From Isotricha intestinalis (lineage: Eukaryota; Ciliophora; Litostomatea; Vestibuliferida; Isotrichidae): a stretch of 26,762 nucleotides of DNA. This document shows, one piece after another, positions 1-5,755 of this stretch. A program made the position numbers and the translations under genes. How positions within the stretch are numbered: position 1 is the stretch's first letter; every line of letters starts with the position of its first letter. A model generated the notes under the pieces. It was given only the letters and a program-made list of their open reading frames with translations, had not been told where the DNA came from and did no database searches. Where the stretch lies: NCBI GenBank assembly GCA_023807065.1, contig JAJJLU010003863.1:1-26762 (forward strand). The letters run 5' to 3'.

Positions 1-584
1 CTTGAAGATACATCACTTAATAAAACTTGGGAAATAAAATTTTTTTCAAATTTCCCAAAAGAAGAATATATTGTATTTTGAGCTCCAATATTTATTCCTA
101 TACTTACTATTTCTGGTTTTGGAGCAGGTTGTACTACTCCTTTTCCATTAATGTTCGTCTCATTTGGATTTGGAGTCTGGTTTATATTTTGGTTTTCAAT
201 TTGGTTTATATTTTGATTTTGACTTTGGTTTTGATTTTGGATTTGGCTTTGATTTTGATTTTGATTTTGGTTTATATTTTGATTTTGACTTTGGTTTATA
301 TTTTGGTTTTGATTTTGATTTTGATTTTGTTGATTTAGGTTATGACCTGTATATTGCTTTGGATTTTGTTGATTTTGGTTTTGCCCTGTATATTGATTTT
401 GTTTTTGTTGATTTTGGTATTGCCCTGTATTTTGGTTTTGATTTTGTTGATTTTGGTAGTGAGTTGTATTTTGGTTTTGATCTGTATTTTCGTTTTGATT
501 TTGTTGATTTCGGTATTGGCTTGTATTCTGAATTTGTTGATTTTGGGATTGTGTTGTATTAGTTCTTTTATTATTATTTGACAT
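1..584 (-). CDS. Partial Hsp70/Hsp110-like protein with Asn/Gln-rich N-terminal extension
   Basis: An open frame runs on the minus strand from an ATG at 582-584 to the left edge without a stop (about 194 codons), so only the N-terminus is here. Residues 1 to about 140 are almost wholly Asn and Gln, in short iterations such as QNQNIN and NQQNQNQ, with a few Thr, Tyr and Ser; this is prion-like low complexity. A Pro/Lys linker (VVQPAPKPE) follows, then a non-repetitive stretch, IVSIGINIGAQNTIYSSFG, then SQVLLSDVSS. This resembles the first beta-hairpin of Hsp70 and particularly Hsp110 ATPase domains (consensus I-G-I-D-hydrophobic-G-x-x, then about 20 residues to an NE/SD-x-x-S-R turn). The usual Asp of the phosphate-1 loop is Asn here. 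The family call is inference from about 45 residues; a different actin-fold ATPase is possible. The plus-strand frames here are shadows of the N/Q repeat. Confidence 0.6.
   Translation of the reverse strand, partial: MSNNNKRTNTTQSQNQQIQNTSQYRNQQNQNENTDQNQNTTHYQNQQNQNQNTGQYQNQQKQNQYTGQNQNQQNPKQYTGHNLNQQNQNQNQNQNINQSQNQNINQNQNQNQSQIQNQNQSQNQNINQIENQNINQTPNPNETNINGKGVVQPAPKPEIVSIGINIGAQNTIYSSFGKFEKNFISQVLLSDVSS
164..560 (-). repeat. Asn/Gln-codon low-complexity tract
   Basis: Dense iterations of CAA and AAT codons on the minus strand (read as TTG and ATT on plus) form imperfect 6-, 9- and 18-base units. Because the unit is a multiple of three, both strands stay open. Several near-copies of a Q-Y/N-Q-N-Q-Q-N-Q block with ACA-GGG or ACA-GAT interruptions suggest expansion by slippage followed by point change. 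It encodes the N-terminal extension of the partial chaperone-like gene. Confidence 0.85.
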
Positions 585-725
585 TTTTATTTATTTATTT
601 TTATGTCTAAATGATAAAAAATTGAAAATTGTAAAGCAATATAAAATCCATAAAAAAGATTTATTTTTTCAATCAAAAGAAAAAATATATAATAAAATAA
701 AATATAATAAAATAAAATAATCATA

Positions 726-1646
726 ATGGCATCCAACTACACTAAATACTTAATAGAGGCAGAAGAATTAAAATTGAAATTAAATTCTCCGACAGAAAAA
801 TTAAAAAATTTCAGAATATTAGATGGAACAAGTTTTCCTCCTTTAGATAAAAGAACAAGAGAAGAATCATTTAAAGAAAAAAGAATAATATATTCTCAAT
901 TATATAACATAGATAAAATAGCAGATTTAACATCAAAATTTCCTCATATGATGCCAACAAATGAAATATTTATAGAAAATATGAAAAAAATGGATATTAG
1001 ATTATCAGATGAAATAATAATATATGATAGAATTTCATTATTTGGTTCTCCAAGAATATTATTTACTTTTTTAATATTTGGTCATAAAAATGTAAAAATT
1101 TTAAATGGTGGTTTTTCTTCTTTTGAAAAAATAAATGGTCAATTTGAATTTAATGATAATTTCAAAGTTAATGAATTAAATAATTTAAGAGAAAAAGCAA
1201 AAGAAGAAGATTATAATTATAAATTAGATACAAGTAAAATTATAGATTTAAAAAATATTATTAGAATTTCCAATTCAAAAATGGAAAATGAAGAAATTAT
1301 TGATGCAAGAAGTGAAGAAAGATTTTATGGAAAAATACAAGAACCAAGACCTTCATTAAGATTAGGAAATATAAAAAATTCAAAATGTGTTTTTTTTAAA
1401 AATTTAATTGACGAAAACGGGAAATATTATAATGAAGAAAAAATTAAAAATATTTTTCAAAGCAAAGGAGTTGATTTAAATAAAAAAATGTTAATTTGTT
1501 CTTGTGGAACTGGTTTAACTGCTTGTATTGATATTGGAGCTTTAATTGTTTCTGGATTTTATGATAAATGTGTTTTGTATGATGGATCCTGGATTGAATA
1601 TGGAAATTTAAGTTTAGAGGAAATTGAAAAAATTGGAAAGGAATAA
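726..1646 (+). CDS. 3-mercaptopyruvate sulfurtransferase / thiosulfate sulfurtransferase (two-domain rhodanese)
   Basis: The 306-residue product matches the usual length of about 280-300 for two-domain sulfurtransferases. Residues 25-140 are the inactive N-terminal rhodanese domain: ILDGTSF (31-37), the YDR...FGSPR segment near 100-110, then FGHKNVKILNGGF (118-130). Residues 170-295 are the catalytic domain, with DARSEERF (193-200), EPRPSLRLGNI (206-216), active-site loop CGTGLTAC (260-267) and the family-typical ending YDGSWIEYG. Cys260 sits where the persulfide-forming cysteine lies. A G-[ST]-G loop after it is the mercaptopyruvate type (CGSGVTA) rather than the rhodanese type (CRKGVT), so mercaptopyruvate is the likelier sulfur donor; that is family knowledge, not shown here. 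Two further Cys (258, 267) flank the catalytic one. There is no obvious organelle-targeting extension, so a cytosolic location is likely. The start is the first in-frame ATG and gives a full-length N-domain. Confidence 0.93.
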   Translation: MASNYTKYLIEAEELKLKLNSPTEKLKNFRILDGTSFPPLDKRTREESFKEKRIIYSQLYNIDKIADLTSKFPHMMPTNEIFIENMKKMDIRLSDEIIIYDRISLFGSPRILFTFLIFGHKNVKILNGGFSSFEKINGQFEFNDNFKVNELNNLREKAKEEDYNYKLDTSKIIDLKNIIRISNSKMENEEIIDARSEERFYGKIQEPRPSLRLGNIKNSKCVFFKNLIDENGKYYNEEKIKNIFQSKGVDLNKKMLICSCGTGLTACIDIGALIVSGFYDKCVLYDGSWIEYGNLSLEEIEKIGKE

Positions 1647-2453
1647 TTAATATTTATTTATATTATTTCTTTTTTAATTGTTTTTATTTCTTTTTTATTT
1701 GGTTTTTGAAAAAATTAGCTTTGAAATTTTTTATTTTTTAACTTTTTTTATATATTAATTAATATTTAATTGGAATAAAATATTAAAAATATAAAATTTT
1801 AATATTCTTTAATTAGTTATATAATTGTAAAATATACTTTTATAGTATTGTTATTTTAAATAACATAAAAAAATCTTTTAAATTGTCATTGATATAACTT
1901 ATAAATAAAGCATTCAATTATAATATTAACATTTTTTAATAAAAAATGAAGAAAAAATTTACTTACTTTGAAAAGAATTCTAATTTTTTTTTTAAGCAAT
2001 TTTAGTGGCAAAAACACAAAAAATAAATGAAAATAACATAAAAGTAAAAAAATAATTATAGTTTTTTCAAATAATTTCCTTGTATTTTTATAAATTCCAC
2101 AAAAACAACTATCATAATACCAAAAGAAAATTTATTAATTAATTTATATCAAATAATCAAAAAAAATTCATCAAACTTTATTATTGATTTTCTATTTTTA
2201 TAAATTTGGATTGTATAATTATATTTCATATTTTTTTGTTTGAAAATTTCCATAATTCTTTTAAGTTAATTAATAATGGAATTTAATTTAATTATTTTCA
2301 AAAATATTATTTTTCTTCAATCAATTCATTTAAAGAATTAAAGAATTATATGGAATATATTTTTATCAAAAATTTAGATTCTTTTTCATTTAAATTATTT
2401 TTATTCTATTATATTTTTTAATTTAATTTGAAAATAAATTTAATATATAAAAA
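1647..2453. other. Long A/T-rich spacer, no gene recognised
   Basis: About 800 bases of nearly pure A/T with poly-T and poly-A runs. The only frames are very short (for example 19 codons from the ATG at 1946). I see no tRNA-like cloverleaf, repeat array or homology to neighbours. It is the longest non-coding gap in the window and lies between two co-oriented plus-strand genes, so it should hold the 3' end of the sulfurtransferase transcript and the promoter of the LRR gene. Confidence 0.6.
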
Positions 2454-2516
2454 ATGTTAAAAACAAGTGTAAATTTAAAAGGTGAAATATTAAAATTTTT
2501 TCCTTTAATAAATTGA
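2454..2516 (+). other. Short upstream frame, possible frame-shifted start of the LRR gene
   Basis: An ATG in the context aaaaATG at 2454 opens 20 codons ending at TGA 2514-2516, overlapping the ATG at 2516 by one base. Its peptide (MLKTSVNLKGEILKFFPLIN) has ordinary protein-like composition and an F-box-like pattern, E-I-L-x-F-F-P-L. Read on into the LRR frame it would continue K-T-I-K-H-S-K-K-Y, as an F-box helix pair might. It could be a real N-terminus separated by a one-base indel, a sequencing error, a small upstream ORF, or chance. Confidence 0.35.
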
Positions 2517-4276
2517 TGAAAACAATAAAACATTCAAAAAAATATATTGAACTTATTAAATATAAAGAAATATTTGACTGTTATTTATTAAGTGAGAATT
2601 TATCACAAGATGATAAATCTGGTTATATAATAAATTATGAAAAATTTCTTCTTCCAAAATATAATGAAATTTCAGAAGAAGAAATAAAATATATTGTTTT
2701 AAATAGTTTAAAAAACCATTCAGATAATATAAATAATAATATTATTATTAATTTATCAGAACCTCTTTCAAATAAAATTTTAAATGAAAAAAACGAAATT
2801 AAAAATATAACTTTATCTTTTGAAGGAGAAGATGGAATTGAAAAAATAAATAATTTAAAAAATAAAAATATTAAAAGATTAAATTTTTATTGTTTAGATA
2901 ATATTGAAAATCTACTTTTTTTCTATAATCATATTTTAAATGTTATTTCAAATAATTTAGATATTATTGAAAGTGTTCAAGAAATTTCAATTGAATTTCC
3001 ATCGAATGATACTTTTTTAAAAGAAGAAGATTATAAAAAAATGGAAGAAAAATTATCTTCTGAAAAATTTATTGAAGAATTTAAAATATTTATTGATAAA
3101 AATAATGATTTATTTTCTTTAAAAAATATTATTCATTATGATTTTTATTCATATATGTTGTTGCATAATTTATTAAAATTTAAAAACTTAGAAAAATTAA
3201 ATATTAAAATCCCCGGTTTTGATAATTTAATAAAGTTTTTAAATAGAATAAATTTATCTTCTTTAAAAAATTTAAAAGAAATAACACTCGAATTATTTGG
3301 TGACTTTAAAATAAATTTAATAAATAATTTTCAATTAAATAAATATATAACAAGTCTTAATATAGATAATATTTGTGATTTTTCAATTTTTCCTAAATTA
3401 AAAACATTAAATTTAGCTTTGCCACAGAATTTACAATTAGAAACTTTAAATGAATTAAAATTTAATTCTAATAATCTTAAAGAATTAATTTTTAGTTCAA
3501 ATATTTCTGCTTCTTATTTAATAATATTTATTGAAAAATTAAAAAATTTAGAAAAATTAAGTTTTGATTTTATTTATTGTGGAACAGTTTTACAATTTGA
3601 AGAATTAATAGAAAAAATAAATTTAAATTTAGTAAATACTTTAAAAAAATTTCATCTTGAAGGAACAACAAATAAAACTTATTTTATTTCAAAATTAAAA
3701 TTACCAAATTTAACTTATTTATATTGTCCTCTTAATTTTAAAGAATTATCAAAAAAAAATTTGTTAAAAAATTTACCCAATTTAGAAGAAATCGTTTTAT
3801 TAAATGATTACGGAAATGATATAAATGGTTTTTATTCAGGTTTATTTCCTGAAAATGATAATATAATAAAAAAATTATATTTACCTAATATTCCAATTAA
3901 AATAGAAGAATTAAAAAAAATATTATCTTATAAATATTTAACTCATTTAACTTTATATTTTGTTCATTTTAATGATGAATATTATGAAGCTTTTCTAAAC
4001 AATTATGATTATCCTAAAATGGAAGAAATAAGAATAATATTATATAATAATTATGATGATAATGAAAAGAAAAAAGAAGTTGAAGAAAAAGCCAAAAAAT
4101 ATTATAATTCAATTAAAAATATAATTTCACAAAAAAGTAAATATTTAAATAAATTTGAATTCCTAAAATCCAAAAATTATTTGCCTCTCATTGAAAACGA
4201 AACGGAAATAAAAGATTTGTATTCAAAATTTAAATATTTAGTAGAACCATCATTATATTATTTATTCAAACCCTAA
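2516..4276 (+). CDS. Irregular leucine-rich-repeat protein
   Basis: The 586-residue product counts from the ATG at 2516; a TTG at 2513 extends the open frame by one codon but is unlikely as a start. From about residue 70 to 470 it carries degenerate leucine-rich repeats of about 25-30 residues. Each has a strand such as LKNLEKLNIKI, LKNLKEITLEL, FPKLKTLNLAL, LKNLEKLSFDF, LPNLTYLYC or LPNLEEIVLL, then a helical Lys/Asn-rich turn. Repeats vary in length and lack the fixed Asn ladder of canonical LRRs, as in F-box/FBXL-type LRR proteins. No transmembrane segment or signal peptide is visible at this start. The last 100 residues are charged and helical (KKKEVEEKAKKYYNS) and end in a hydrophobic YYLFKP. 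LRR stacks usually bind proteins; partner and pathway cannot be told. The start codon lies in a weak context directly behind an overlapping short frame that may hold the missing N-terminus. Confidence 0.75.
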   Translation: MKTIKHSKKYIELIKYKEIFDCYLLSENLSQDDKSGYIINYEKFLLPKYNEISEEEIKYIVLNSLKNHSDNINNNIIINLSEPLSNKILNEKNEIKNITLSFEGEDGIEKINNLKNKNIKRLNFYCLDNIENLLFFYNHILNVISNNLDIIESVQEISIEFPSNDTFLKEEDYKKMEEKLSSEKFIEEFKIFIDKNNDLFSLKNIIHYDFYSYMLLHNLLKFKNLEKLNIKIPGFDNLIKFLNRINLSSLKNLKEITLELFGDFKINLINNFQLNKYITSLNIDNICDFSIFPKLKTLNLALPQNLQLETLNELKFNSNNLKELIFSSNISASYLIIFIEKLKNLEKLSFDFIYCGTVLQFEELIEKINLNLVNTLKKFHLEGTTNKTYFISKLKLPNLTYLYCPLNFKELSKKNLLKNLPNLEEIVLLNDYGNDINGFYSGLFPENDNIIKKLYLPNIPIKIEELKKILSYKYLTHLTLYFVHFNDEYYEAFLNNYDYPKMEEIRIILYNNYDDNEKKKEVEEKAKKYYNSIKNIISQKSKYLNKFEFLKSKNYLPLIENETEIKDLYSKFKYLVEPSLYYLFKP

Positions 4277-4319
4277 AAAAGAATTTAAAAAAAATAAAAT
4301 TAAAAAAATTAAAAAAAAA

Positions 4320-5561
4320 ATGTTATTTCCACATTTTCTTTTCCTTCTATATTTTCCCTTAACAAATCAGCTAGATCCATCAAATGAATATTATAAAAAC
4401 ATTTCAGAAAATGATATATTTAGTAAGCATTATTCAAAAGCAAAAGAAATGATAAAAAATATGACACTGGAAGAGAAATTAGGCCAATTATTTATAGTAA
4501 GATACAACAAAGATAAAGTAAAAGAGTATATAAAGAATTATCATTTTGGAGGATTTACGCTATATAAACCAGACTTTAATAATCACCAAACAACAAAATC
4601 AATATATGATGAATTAGAATCAATAAAAAATTTATCAAAAATAAAATTAGCTTTTGCAGTTGATGAAGAAGGAGGAACAGTGTCTAGAATAAGTAAATTC
4701 AGAAAAAATCCATTTGATTCTCCTCAAAATTATTTTAAAAAAGGAGGATTTGATTTAGTTATAAAAAATGAATTAGAAAAAATAAATATAATGAAAGAAT
4801 GTAATTTAAATTTAAATTTTGCTCCAGTAGCAGATTATACAGAAAATAAAACAAAATATATATATAATAGAACATTAGGAGGAACAATAAAAGAAACTGA
4901 AGAATTTATAGAAAAATTTGTAAGAAATTATAATAAAAATAAAATGACATGTTCATTAAAGCATTTTCCAGGATATGGAAATAATATTGATACTCATGAA
5001 GATATTGCATATGATGATAGAGATTTAGAAAGTTTTAAAAAATTAGATTTTTTACCTTTTATTTCAGGAATTAAAAATTTAGTACCTCAAATAATGGTTG
5101 GGCATTTAATATTAAAAAAAATAGATGAAAAATATCCTGCTTCTCTTTCTGGAAAAATACATAAAATCTTAAGAGAAGATTTAAAGTATTCTGGTTTAAT
5201 TCTTACTGATGATTTATCTATGGAAGGAATTAAAAAATATATTTTAAATAATTCTGCAACTTCAATTGCTATTTCAAGTGGAGTTGATATTGTTTTAACT
5301 TCTGATCCTGAAAAACATTATAATCAAACTTTAAACGATGTTAAAAATGGAATTATTAATAATAATACTATTGATAATGCTGTTCTTAGAGTCTTAAGCT
5401 GGAAATTAGAATTTTTAGAAAATAATGATAATAATAATGTTATTCCTATTATTATTATTATTTTTGCTGTAGTTGTTTTAATTGGATGTGCTGTTTATTT
5501 TTTGGTTTTTAAAAAAAATAAAATTACACAAAGTGATTTAGAAGCATCATTAACTATTTAA
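4320..5561 (+). CDS. GH3 beta-N-acetylhexosaminidase (NagZ-like), secreted, C-terminally anchored
   Basis: The 413-residue product begins with a hydrophobic signal peptide (about 1-18, LFLLYFPL core). Residues 45-365 are a glycoside hydrolase family 3 barrel: LEEKLGQLF (50-58), GGFTLY (77-82), DEEGGTVSRI (115-124), NLNFAPVADY (164-173), NRTLGG (183-188) and KHFPGYG (214-220). An Asp-Thr-His at 224-226 matches the flexible-loop Asp/His acid-base dyad of NagZ, and LTDDLSMEG (295-303) carries the nucleophile, most likely Asp297. All catalytic positions are kept. Substrate should be a terminal beta-linked N-acetylhexosamine such as GlcNAc from peptidoglycan or glycoprotein. Unlike cytoplasmic bacterial NagZ it ends with a 20-residue membrane helix (about 374-396) and a short basic tail, giving a type I membrane topology at the cell surface or in a lysosome-like compartment. 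The fold class is typically bacterial, so lateral transfer is likely. Several N-x-S/T sequons fit secretory passage. Confidence 0.93.
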   Translation: MLFPHFLFLLYFPLTNQLDPSNEYYKNISENDIFSKHYSKAKEMIKNMTLEEKLGQLFIVRYNKDKVKEYIKNYHFGGFTLYKPDFNNHQTTKSIYDELESIKNLSKIKLAFAVDEEGGTVSRISKFRKNPFDSPQNYFKKGGFDLVIKNELEKINIMKECNLNLNFAPVADYTENKTKYIYNRTLGGTIKETEEFIEKFVRNYNKNKMTCSLKHFPGYGNNIDTHEDIAYDDRDLESFKKLDFLPFISGIKNLVPQIMVGHLILKKIDEKYPASLSGKIHKILREDLKYSGLILTDDLSMEGIKKYILNNSATSIAISSGVDIVLTSDPEKHYNQTLNDVKNGIINNNTIDNAVLRVLSWKLEFLENNDNNNVIPIIIIIFAVVVLIGCAVYFLVFKKNKITQSDLEASLTI

Positions 5562-5755
5562 TTCAATTAATATTATTTTTTAAAATTTATTGAATTAAAT
5601 TACTTTATTATATTTAACAATAAAAATAATATTTCTAAAAAATAATAATTAAAAAAATAACAAATATAAATGAATCAAAAAAGATTTAGTTTAAAATAAA
5701 AACAAAATAAAAAACAATACAAAGTCAAGTAAAAAAATAAAAAACAAAAAGTAGA

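Noticed and set aside
27..581. Three overlapping plus-strand frames rich in F, D, L, I, Y
   Set aside because: They are the antisense reading of the N/Q codon repeat; the minus frame has an A-rich ATG context and leads into a non-repetitive domain.
721..728. TCATA just before the sulfurtransferase ATG, like the trichomonad initiator element (TCA-pyrimidine-A/T)
   Set aside because: The other genes in the window lack it at the same place, so it cannot be called a promoter element or used to assign lineage.
1946..2005. Short plus-strand frame of about 19 codons (MKKKFTYFEKN...) in the long spacer
   Set aside because: Too short and of background composition; no neighbour or motif supports it.
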